Positions 57,137-64,000 of a stretch of DNA of 64,000 nucleotides are shown one piece after another (the first letter of the stretch is position 1; the number at the start of each line of letters is the position of its first letter). The position numbers and the translations under genes were made by a program. The notes beneath the pieces were generated by a model, which was not told the origin of the DNA, ran no database searches, and worked only from the letters and a program-made list of their open reading frames with translations. The stretch is from Peribacillus frigoritolerans (GTDB lineage: Bacteria; Bacillota; Bacilli; Bacillales; DSM-1321), in contig NZ_JAUUTW010000012.1 of assembly GCF_030676415.1 (NCBI RefSeq), positions 62,001 through 126,000 of the forward strand. The letters are read 5' to 3'.

Positions 57137-57589
57137 ATGAACAAAGCAAGACTCCAAGGTCTTTCCGCCGGTATCATTTTTACAACAACTATCTTTGCTG
57201 GCTTTTATTATGGCACCGGATTATTCGAAGGCACCCCTCCTACTGCGGAGGAAGCCAAGGAATTGCTCATGAAGAAGGGATTCGTCGTTACACTTCCTAT
57301 GGAGGAAACTAAAAAGGCCGTCGAACCAAAGGAGCCGGATAAGGATTTAATGGAGAAAAAGGCTTCAAAAAAAGATCCCTCCATCGTCACCCATACAATT
57401 AAAGTAAAAACGAATATGACCACAACGGAAATTGCCGATAGCCTTTCCAAGGAAAAAATCATCGATGATGCTGCTGAATTTGAAGCTTACATGAATGACA
57501 ATGATTTCTCAAGAAAAATACAAATCGGCGAGTTTGTCGTTATAAATAATATGACATACAGACAGTTGGCTCGCACTTTAACTCATTAA
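57137..57589 (+). CDS. Membrane protein with YceG/MltG-like LysM-type domain, probably YqzC
   Basis: 150 residues: one N-terminal helix (LQGLSAGIIFTTTIFAGFYYG), a charged linker rich in Lys and Glu, then a C-terminal domain (TIKVKTNMTTTEIADSLSKEKIIDDAAEFEAYM...IQIGEFVVINNMTYRQLARTL) that resembles the LysM-like part of endolytic transglycosylase MltG, without the catalytic domain. GGGGTG is 7 nt before the second ATG (57137). Probably wall-associated; function unknown. Confidence 0.72.
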   Translation: MNKARLQGLSAGIIFTTTIFAGFYYGTGLFEGTPPTAEEAKELLMKKGFVVTLPMEETKKAVEPKEPDKDLMEKKASKKDPSIVTHTIKVKTNMTTTEIADSLSKEKIIDDAAEFEAYMNDNDFSRKIQIGEFVVINNMTYRQLARTLTH

Positions 57590-57593
57590 TAAA

Positions 57594-57643
57594 AAAGAGA
57601 GACTTTTTAATTGGACTTTGTCCGAAAAAAAGCCACTCTTTTT
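57594..57643. terminator. Bidirectional terminator between yqzC-like gene and phoU
   Basis: AAAAAGAGAG...CTTTTT and AAAAAAAGCCACTCTTTTT make an imperfect long stem around GGACTTTGTCC, which is itself a small hairpin. Both neighbouring genes end here. Confidence 0.6.
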
Positions 57644-57659
57644 CCATTTAGGAATGTAT

Positions 57660-58313
57660 TCATTCATTCCTGCCAATATATCTCCCTCTTACCAGAAAAT
57701 AAATGTTTTCAGCTATATTCGTTGTATGGTCAGCCGTTCTTTCTAAATAACGGGCAATTAAAGAAAGTTGTGTGATCTGCTGAAGATTTTTTTCATCTGA
57801 AAGTCGAAGGAGACTTCGAATCATCTCTCCATAAAAGCGATCGACCTCATCATCCATTTCAATGATTTCTCTTGAAAGAACAACATCTTCCTTCTCGAAT
57901 GCATCTATCGAAAGTTCAATCATCTTTAATGTAATATCATGCATCTGCTTTAATGGTGTTAAGGGCAGAATAAATGGCTGGTCACCGATTCGGATGGCTG
58001 ATTTAGCGATATTGACGCCAAAGTCCGCCATCCTTTCAATATCTGAAGCTATTTTTATGGCAGCAATGATACGCCGCAAATCAATCGCAACCGGCTGTTG
58101 CTTAGCAATCAATAAAATCGCAAAGTCATTAATTTCCTCTTCCAGTAAATCAGCTATTGTATCATCATCAATAACTTCAAGAGCCTCTTCAACATTCTTG
58201 TTTTCCAGTGCGGTAAATGATTTTGATATCGCACCTGAAGCTAAATTAGCCAACTTCACTATTTTCTCTTGCAATTCTTTTAATTGAAGCTCAAAATTTT
58301 CACGAACAACCAT
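57660..58313 (-). CDS. phoU: Phosphate signalling protein PhoU
   Basis: 217 residues, two PhoU helical repeats: ENFELQLKELQEKIVKLANLA opens the first, ALEVIDDDTIADLLEEEINDFAILL and PVAIDLRRIIAAIKIASDIERMADFGVNIA carry the metal-binding Glu/Asp pattern, and the second ends RYLERTADHTTNIAENIYF. Couples Pst transport to phosphate sensing. It is the last gene of pstSCAB-phoU, 18 bp after pstB. B. subtilis has two pstB genes and no phoU at this position, so this arrangement differs. Confidence 0.93.
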   Translation of the reverse strand: MVVRENFELQLKELQEKIVKLANLASGAISKSFTALENKNVEEALEVIDDDTIADLLEEEINDFAILLIAKQQPVAIDLRRIIAAIKIASDIERMADFGVNIAKSAIRIGDQPFILPLTPLKQMHDITLKMIELSIDAFEKEDVVLSREIIEMDDEVDRFYGEMIRSLLRLSDEKNLQQITQLSLIARYLERTADHTTNIAENIYFLVRGRYIGRNE

Positions 58314-58331
58314 TGTCGCATCTCCTTTTCA

Positions 58332-59159
58332 TTAGCCAAAACGTCCGGTAATATAATCTTCTGTTCTCTTATCATTCGGGTTCGAAAAGATGGTGTTAGT
58401 GTCGGAATATTCGATGACTTCCCCATTTAAGAAGAAGGCCGTTTTATCAGAGATACGAGCAGCCTGCTGCATATTGTGAGTAACGATGATTATACTGTAA
58501 TCTTTTTTTAGCTCTTGGACTAATTCTTCTATTTTTAAAGTGGAAATAGGATCAAGAGCAGAAGTCGGTTCATCCATTAAAATGACATCTGGTTCAATCG
58601 CCAGACAGCGAGCGATACAAAGTCGCTGTTGTTGCCCACCAGAAAGTCCATACGCATTTTCATGCAGACGGTCTTTCACTTCATCCCAAATGGCTGCTCC
58701 TTTTAAACTCTTTTCCACGATTTGATCAAGAATCTTTTTATTTTTGATACCGTGAATTTTTGGTCCGTATATAACATTTTCATAAATTGATTTAGGGAAG
58801 GGATTAGGCTTTTGGAAAACCATGCCAACCTGTGTCCTTAAATCTTCTACCTTGTATGACTGATCTAGAATATTGCGGTTCCTATATTTAATCTGCCCAG
58901 ACGTTTTAACTTCTGGAACAAGTTCAATCATCCGATTTAACGTTTTGATGTAGGTAGATTTCCCACATCCAGATGGCCCGATGATGGCAGTCACTTCATT
59001 TTGATACATATCCAGATTAATATTTTTTAAAGCATGGTTTTCACCGTACCATAAATTGAGATCTGTCGTTTCATAAACCGTTTCCTTTAAGGAAACAGAA
59101 TCTGCATTTTCTATTCCAACTGTTGGAGCCTTTTCGGGTCCCGTTAATGTCATATTCAT
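58332..59159 (-). CDS. pstB: Phosphate ABC transporter ATP-binding protein
   Basis: 275 residues. ABC ATPase: Walker [17 protein letters not shown], signature [17 protein letters not shown], Walker [14 protein letters not shown] and His in [28 protein letters not shown] is typical of PstB. Powers high-affinity phosphate import through PstC-PstA. 16 bp after pstA. Confidence 0.96.
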   Translation of the reverse strand: MNMTLTGPEKAPTVGIENADSVSLKETVYETTDLNLWYGENHALKNINLDMYQNEVTAIIGPSGCGKSTYIKTLNRMIELVPEVKTSGQIKYRNRNILDQSYKVEDLRTQVGMVFQKPNPFPKSIYENVIYGPKIHGIKNKKILDQIVEKSLKGAAIWDEVKDRLHENAYGLSGGQQQRLCIARCLAIEPDVILMDEPTSALDPISTLKIEELVQELKKDYSIIIVTHNMQQAARISDKTAFFLNGEVIEYSDTNTIFSNPNDKRTEDYITGRFG

Positions 59160-59175
59160 TCTTTCCTTCCTCCAA

Positions 59176-60054
59176 TCAGTATCTTTTCTGGAATTTGTTA
59201 CGGATTATGACAGCTATCGAATTCATTAAGATTAACAGAGCAAGTAAAACGATGATACCTGCAGCCGCAACCTGCTGGAATTCCTCCTGTGGCCGTGATG
59301 TCCAGTTATAGATTTGCATCGGTAGCACCGTAAATGTATCCATGACCGATTGCGGTAAAAAGGCGATGAACAACGGGATACCAACCACCACTAATGGTGC
59401 CGTTTCCCCAATCGCCCGGGATAAAGCGAGTATTCCACCTGTCAAAATACCAGGTATCGCAGCTGGAAGAACCACTTTCAAAATCGTCTGCCATTTTGTT
59501 GCACCCATTCCATAAGAAGCTTCCCTTAAATCTCGCGGTACAGAACGTATGGCTTCCTGAGCTGCAACAATGATGACTGGCAAGACGAGTAGACTCATCG
59601 TCAAACCTGCTGCCAACACAGAGCGATCCAAAGCTAAAGCCCTAACGAAAACCGTCAAACCGAGCAATCCAAATACTATTGACGGAACACCAGCCAGGTT
59701 GGATATATTTAACTTTATAAAAGTGGTGATCCAATTCTTTCGTGCATATTCCTCTAAATAAATCGCCGTTCCCACACCGAGAAGAAGGGAAAACGGGGTT
59801 ACGACGGCCATTAACCATATAGAACCGATAAGAGCTGCCTTTACACCAGCCTCTTCCGGTCTCCTTGAAGCGAAATTCTGGAAGAAATCTAAATTCAAAT
59901 GACCAATTCCTTGAGTCAATATCCGATAAAATAAGATGGCCAATACCAGAAGGCCAAATAAGGTTGCTAAGAAGAATAAGCCTTTACATATCGAGTTAAC
60001 CGCCAGCCGAGTGGGCATTTTTTTTACAACATGATTTTTGTTTATCAGTTTCAT
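59176..60054 (-). CDS. pstA: Phosphate ABC transporter permease PstA
   Basis: 292 residues with six transmembrane helices. The permease loop that contacts PstB is [45 protein letters not shown]. The [13 protein letters not shown] segment after the first helix is typical of PstA. Begins 3 bp after the pstC stop, so the two are tightly coupled. Confidence 0.95.
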   Translation of the reverse strand: MKLINKNHVVKKMPTRLAVNSICKGLFFLATLFGLLVLAILFYRILTQGIGHLNLDFFQNFASRRPEEAGVKAALIGSIWLMAVVTPFSLLLGVGTAIYLEEYARKNWITTFIKLNISNLAGVPSIVFGLLGLTVFVRALALDRSVLAAGLTMSLLVLPVIIVAAQEAIRSVPRDLREASYGMGATKWQTILKVVLPAAIPGILTGGILALSRAIGETAPLVVVGIPLFIAFLPQSVMDTFTVLPMQIYNWTSRPQEEFQQVAAAGIIVLLALLILMNSIAVIIRNKFQKRY

Positions 60055-60057
60055 GTT

Positions 60058-60999
60058 TTAATATTCCTCCCTGAACTTGCGGGAGATGAACTGCGCCAGT
60101 AAATTCATAATAAGCGTAAAGACGAACAGTGTCATTCCAACCGCATATATGCTGTAGTAAATCGTTGTCCCATACCCTGCGTCCCCAGTACTCACCTGTA
60201 CGATATAGGCAGTCATCGTTTGAATAGAATTTGTGACGTCCATACTCATACTTGGAGTCGATCCACCTGCGACACTTACGATCATGGTCTCTCCAATTGC
60301 TCTGGATAAAGCCAGGACAATTGATGCAACGATACCGGACATGGCCGCGGGCAATGCCACTTTAATCGTCGTTTCCAGTTTCGTAGCACCTAGAGCATAC
60401 GCACCTTCACGAATCGATTTCGGCACTGAGACAAGTGCATCTTCTGATAAAGAGGCAATCATGGGCATGATCATGATTCCTACCACGATCCCGGGACTAA
60501 GGGCATTGAACATGTCAAGGGAAGGGAATATATCCCGCAATACCGGCGTTACAAAGGTTAAGGCAAAGAAGCCGTAAACGATAGTAGGGATTCCAGCTAA
60601 AACTTCTAAAATCGGCTTAATGATTCTCCGTGTTTTCTCTGATGCATATTCACTCAAGAAAATGGCAGTTGCAAGACCTACCGGAACTGCAACTAATGCC
60701 GCTATTACCGTTACCTTTAACGTACCTATAACAAGTGGCATAATCCCATAGGAAGGCGTGGATGCAAAGGGTAGCCATTTTTGTCCTGTTAAAAACTCCA
60801 CGATGGACACTTTCTCAAAAAATATAAAAGTTTCAAAAATCAACGTAAGGACTATCCCAATGGTTATAAATACAGAAATCACCGCTGTAAGGAACAACAG
60901 CTTAGGAATGATTTTCTCTATATTCCATCTTTTTTTGCTTTTCTTTTCTAGAATCAATCGCTGTACAGAATAGGTATCTGTTTGTTTCGGTTCCAACAT
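60058..60999 (-). CDS. pstC: Phosphate ABC transporter permease PstC
   Basis: 313 residues with six transmembrane helices and the loop [68 protein letters not shown] is a PstC signature. GGAGG precedes the ATG. Separated from pstS by 84 bp that contain a stable hairpin. Confidence 0.95.
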   Translation of the reverse strand: MLEPKQTDTYSVQRLILEKKSKKRWNIEKIIPKLLFLTAVISVFITIGIVLTLIFETFIFFEKVSIVEFLTGQKWLPFASTPSYGIMPLVIGTLKVTVIAALVAVPVGLATAIFLSEYASEKTRRIIKPILEVLAGIPTIVYGFFALTFVTPVLRDIFPSLDMFNALSPGIVVGIMIMPMIASLSEDALVSVPKSIREGAYALGATKLETTIKVALPAAMSGIVASIVLALSRAIGETMIVSVAGGSTPSMSMDVTNSIQTMTAYIVQVSTGDAGYGTTIYYSIYAVGMTLFVFTLIMNLLAQFISRKFREEY

Positions 61000-61030
61000 G
61001 TATCCTCCATTCAGACACGCAATATTAAGG

Positions 61031-61072
61031 GGCTACCCAATCCCTCTATTTATAAGAAGAGGTTGGGCAGCC
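61031..61072 (-). promoter_or_regulatory. Intergenic stem-loop between pstS and pstC
   Basis: GGCTACCCAATCCCTCT and AGAGGTTGGGCAGCC pair over 14-15 bp with small bulges and a 10-nt loop. On the minus (transcribed) strand no T run follows, so it is better read as an mRNA-stabilising or partial-termination element that keeps pstS transcript more abundant than the transporter genes. Confidence 0.6.
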
Positions 61073-61083
61073 TGTTAAATAGA

Positions 61084-62049
61084 TTATTTTTTTAGTTCGT
61101 TCAATTTTTCAAGATCCTTTTTGTACTCTTCTTCAGGTAAGCTGACGTAGCCTACTTCTTCAGAAAGCTCTCCAGCATTTTCAATGACGAATTGAGTATA
61201 ATCAGCCACTTGTTCCTTTTCAGCTATACTTTTATTGGATACATATGTGTACAGAGGACGAGACAGTGGTGCATACTCTCCGCTTTTAATCGTTTCATGG
61301 GTAGGCTCAACAGCACCCTTACCATTATCAATGGATACAACTTTTAATTTATCCTTATTTTCTGCATAGTAAGCAAATCCAAAGAAACCAATCGCATTTT
61401 TATCACCTTCAACACCTTGTACAAGGACATTATCATCTTCTGAAAGCGTAGCGTTTTCCACCATCGGTTTTTCTTCAAGGATCACTTCATTGAAATAATC
61501 ATATGTGCCTGAATCTGTTCCCGGAGAGTAGAATTTAATTTCTTCCTTCGGCCATTCCGGACGTATATCAGACCATTTCTTCACTGAGCCATTGTCAACC
61601 CAAAGCTTTTTTAATTCGTCAACTGTCATTTTATCGATGAACTCATTATCTTTATTGACAACGATAGAAATACCATCAAACGCAAGTTTCATTTCTGTAT
61701 ACTTAACTCCCTTTTCATCAAGTAACGCACTTTCTTCGTCTTTGACTGGTCGGGACGCATTACTTAGATCCGTTTCACCAGCGATGAATTTTTTAAATCC
61801 GCCACCTGTTCCCGATGATCCTACAGATACTTTAACATCAGGTTGTTCCGCCATATATTCTTCAGCAACTGCCTCCATTATTGGAAACACAGTCGATGAA
61901 CCATCCATAATCACTTCGCCCTTGAGTTGATCTGAAGCCGTTTCATTTCCTTTACCGCTGTTTGTAGTATCATTAGATCCACATCCAGCTGCCACTGCGA
62001 TTACTCCACCCATTACTGCAGTCATTGCCATAAATTTGAAACGTCTCAT
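61084..62049 (-). CDS. pstS: Phosphate-binding lipoprotein PstS
   Basis: 321 residues. Signal peptide with lipobox AVAAGCGSND (Cys lipidated). Phosphate-binding segments: GSSTVFPIMEAVAEEY, SVGSSGTGGGFKKFIAGETDLSNASRPVKDEE, and PGTDSGTYDYFNEVIL. Captures phosphate outside the membrane for PstC-PstA. First gene of the operon, directly downstream of the PhoP box. Confidence 0.96.
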   Translation of the reverse strand: MRRFKFMAMTAVMGGVIAVAAGCGSNDTTNSGKGNETASDQLKGEVIMDGSSTVFPIMEAVAEEYMAEQPDVKVSVGSSGTGGGFKKFIAGETDLSNASRPVKDEESALLDEKGVKYTEMKLAFDGISIVVNKDNEFIDKMTVDELKKLWVDNGSVKKWSDIRPEWPKEEIKFYSPGTDSGTYDYFNEVILEEKPMVENATLSEDDNVLVQGVEGDKNAIGFFGFAYYAENKDKLKVVSIDNGKGAVEPTHETIKSGEYAPLSRPLYTYVSNKSIAEKEQVADYTQFVIENAGELSEEVGYVSLPEEEYKKDLEKLNELKK

Positions 62050-62113
62050 TTGTATATCCCCCTAAGAATTTTATATGAATATTTTGTCCTACTATCACAT
62101 CATACGTTTGGAC

Positions 62114-62173
62114 TGTAAATACCGTTTAAAGCAATTGTAAAGGTTCAGTAAATAATTGTTTATATATTGTAAA
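62114..62173 (-). promoter_or_regulatory. PhoP (Pho) box array and promoter of pstS
   Basis: Six TT(T/A)ACA-like hexamers on the minus strand start every 10-11 bp: 62168-62173 TTTACA, 62157-62162 TAAACA, 62147-62152 TTTACT, 62136-62141 TTTACA, 62125-62130 TTTAAA, 62114-62119 TTTACA. This is the direct-repeat pattern bound by phosphorylated PhoP in Bacillus. The last TTTACA can act as the -35, with GATAGT 17 bp further. The flanking intergenic sequence to 62366 shows no gene. Confidence 0.88.
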
Positions 62174-62366
62174 GGTAGTCAGAAAGTAATTAACAGTATC
62201 TCATACTTTAATCACTCTCTTATTTTGTGCCCAGTGGGCTGTTTACATGAGCGGAAAATTACTCCAACTCCATCTGAAGTGATTATAAGTCTTTTTCATA
62301 AGGGGAAAGTGCAAAGGTCGAGGCATGCTGATAGCATGACAGCCCTTATCAATTTTACTTTATGAC

Positions 62367-62405
62367 AAAAAAACACGTTTTCGGTTTTACCCAAAAACGT
62401 GTTTT
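62367..62405 (-). terminator. Terminator of pbpA
   Basis: AAAACACGTTTT and AAAACGTGTTTT form a 12-bp perfect stem with a 12-nt loop; read on the minus strand it is followed by TTTGTC with the T run inside the stem arm. It lies just after the pbpA stop. Confidence 0.75.
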
Positions 62406-62411
62406 AACCTT

Positions 62412-64000
62412 TTATTCATTTTCCTGACTTTTTCTAACTTCAGCCTGGTCCTTTTGAACGTCTTTACCATTCTCCACTTTTAAATCAGTCGAGGTCTCGG
62501 TATTTTCCTTCTTAGCCCGTTCTTTTTTCAGTTCGAAATAAGTATCCATGATTTCTTCACTTATTTCTTTACTCATGCTATGGCCCGTATGTCCTTGGTA
62601 AGCCCAAGGCACAACGACCGCAAAAGCGACCTCTGGATTTTTGGCAGGGGCATAGCCAACAAGCGTGATGTTCATCGTTTCTTGGGGCTCGCTATAATCC
62701 ATCCGGTTCGGGCCGTCATAGAATGCTTCCGCCGTCCCGGTTTTAGCTGCCACTGTATACGATTTTTTCCCAAAATAGGTATAAGCCGTTCCGCCTTGTT
62801 CCATCGCAACTTTCTCGAAACCGCTCTGAACACGTTCAATCCATTCTTCCTTCATATCAAGACGATTAAGGACAGTCGGTGAAACGTCTTCGGCAACGGG
62901 TCCCAATTCCTCATTATTATCAACCGGATCGCGGATTTCCTTAACCATATGCGGCTTTATGCGGTTACCGCCATTTGCAATGGCTGAAACATATTGCACG
63001 AGCTGCATTGGTGTGTACGTATCATACTGTCCGATAGCAAGGTCAAGCAGTTTACCAGGAGATGTTTCGGAACCTTTGAATCCACTCATCTCATTCGGAA
63101 GATCAATCCCCGTACGGACTCCCAAACCAAACTGGGCGAATGAATTCCGCATGGTCGAAAAGGCGCTTGAACTAATATTCAAAGGTTCATTCGGCACATA
63201 ATGCGCACCCGCAATATTAATTGCCGTTCTGAACATATAAACGTTCGAAGATACTTTCAATGCAGTCAAATCATTAATGTTCCCGAAGTCACTATATGAA
63301 CCTTTTGCTGGTGTACCTTTGATTTTCAACTTCGTATCATAAAAGTACGTACCCGGCTGGATCGCACCTTGCTGATAACCGGTTAAAACGGTAGCACCTT
63401 TCACTGCAGAACCCATTGTATAGGAAGTCGTGATATTTCCCAATGCAAAGTCCTCGATCGAGGATTTCCCTTTTGAATCCTTCTCATATTTCTTCCCAGC
63501 CATCGTTAATACTTCCCCTGTATCGGGATCCATCATGACGACAAAGGCCCTGTCCAAGAATTTGGTGTTACCCAATTTTTTCTTGGCAATCAATTGCTTT
63601 TCAATGATTTCCTCTGTTGCAAGCTGTAAATCCATATCAACTGTCAATATAAGATCTTTTCCCCGCGAACCTTCAGTAATCACTTCGGAATCGACGACAT
63701 TTCCTGATTTATCGGTGACATTCCTTACCTTAGCTTTCTGCCCTTGGAGGATATCTTCATATTGCGCCTCAATATAACTCTTACCTACACGGTCATTACG
63801 GCTGTAATCACGTGCAAGGTAGTAGTCCAGGCTTTCACTAGGCAAGCCTTCTTCAGATGAGGAAACTTTACCCAATACAGATTTAAGTGTTTTATTATAT
63901 GTATAAAAACGATCCCAATCTGTTGATATATCGACCCCTGGGAGCGAATCAAGGTTTTCACTCACCTTGGCGAATTCTTCTTTTGTTACTTCCTTGTTTT
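62412..64000 (-). CDS. pbpA: Class B penicillin-binding protein (PBP2A), 5' end beyond window
   Basis: At least 529 residues visible; the reading frame is open to the right edge (NKEVTKEEFAKV precedes the first candidate GTG at 63965, which is internal). Class B transpeptidase for side-wall elongation. SxxK is in TMGSAVKGATVL, SxN in KVSSNVYMF, KTG in VAAKTGTAEAF; the N-terminal dimerisation domain is partly present and the membrane anchor is outside. The C terminus has a charged tail (KKERAKKENTETSTDLKVENGKD-type). In B. subtilis pbpA (yqgF) also lies directly upstream of pstS. Confidence 0.92.
   Translation of the reverse strand, partial: NKEVTKEEFAKVSENLDSLPGVDISTDWDRFYTYNKTLKSVLGKVSSSEEGLPSESLDYYLARDYSRNDRVGKSYIEAQYEDILQGQKAKVRNVTDKSGNVVDSEVITEGSRGKDLILTVDMDLQLATEEIIEKQLIAKKKLGNTKFLDRAFVVMMDPDTGEVLTMAGKKYEKDSKGKSSIEDFALGNITTSYTMGSAVKGATVLTGYQQGAIQPGTYFYDTKLKIKGTPAKGSYSDFGNINDLTALKVSSNVYMFRTAINIAGAHYVPNEPLNISSSAFSTMRNSFAQFGLGVRTGIDLPNEMSGFKGSETSPGKLLDLAIGQYDTYTPMQLVQYVSAIANGGNRIKPHMVKEIRDPVDNNEELGPVAEDVSPTVLNRLDMKEEWIERVQSGFEKVAMEQGGTAYTYFGKKSYTVAAKTGTAEAFYDGPNRMDYSEPQETMNITLVGYAPAKNPEVAFAVVVPWAYQGHTGHSMSKEISEEIMDTYFELKKERAKKENTETSTDLKVENGKDVQKDQAEVRKSQENE

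Noticed and set aside
63963-63965. GTG at 63965 as the start of pbpA
   Set aside because: The coding frame continues upstream (KEVTKEEFAK) to the window edge and the visible protein lacks the class B N terminus.
1-64000. CRISPR arrays, tRNA or rRNA genes, insertion sequence with terminal repeats
   Set aside because: No regularly spaced repeats, cloverleaf sequences or transposase frames were recognised on reading through the window.

Overview
The window reads as a chromosomal segment of a spore-forming Bacillaceae bacterium. From about 23 kb to the right edge, gene content and order follow the Bacillus subtilis yqg/yqh region: yqhO, lipM (yqhM), yqhL, gcvPB-gcvPA-gcvT, yqhH-yqhG, yqzE, comGG to comGA, mgsR (yqgZ), yqgY, yqgX, yqgW, yqgU, yqgT, yqgS, glcK (yqgR), yqgQ, gluP (yqgP), yqgO, yqgN, rpmG, yqgL, the pst operon and pbpA. 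Departures from B. subtilis (a class II ribonucleotide reductase, splB next to yqhO, a single pstB followed by phoU) fit a relative such as Peribacillus (B. simplex group). That placement is inference from gene content, not a measured phylogeny.

Left region (1-20.7 kb, all on the minus strand): a lipopeptide NRPS operon of exporter, one-module synthetase, two-module synthetase and a third synthetase that runs off the left edge. Adenylation specificity residues read by eye give Thr (followed by an epimerase), a Gly-like code, Ala, Ser, an uncommon DSQ-type code, then a DVQ start. A starter condensation domain opens the line. This fits kurstakin (acyl-Thr-Gly-Ala-Ser-His-Gln-Gln, B. cereus group), so the genes are called krsE-krsA-krsB-krsC. 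The chain terminator would lie outside the window.

Junction (20.8-22.9 kb): a gene graveyard. It holds a frameshifted N-terminal fragment of a microbial collagenase directly upstream of the exporter and a shattered GNAT acetyltransferase. It separates the NRPS locus from the syntenic chromosome and suggests the locus was inserted here.

Centre (23-34 kb): patatin-like YqhO, spore photoproduct lyase, B12-dependent ribonucleotide reductase with two NrdR-like boxes, lipoyl transferase LipM, a rhodanese-fold protein lacking its catalytic cysteine, and the glycine cleavage operon behind a tandem glycine riboswitch. LipM and the glycine cleavage system are functionally linked through lipoylated H protein.

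Right (34-64 kb): a SNF2 helicase pair; the competence pseudopilus operon comGA-comGG; a stress regulator; a winged-helix regulator with a Cys cluster; a run of conserved Bacillus housekeeping genes (MBL hydrolase, murein endopeptidase, LTA synthase-type enzyme, glucokinase, rhomboid protease, 5-formyl-THF cyclo-ligase, ribosomal protein L33); and the phosphate operon pstSCAB-phoU behind a six-repeat PhoP box. pbpA is cut by the right edge.
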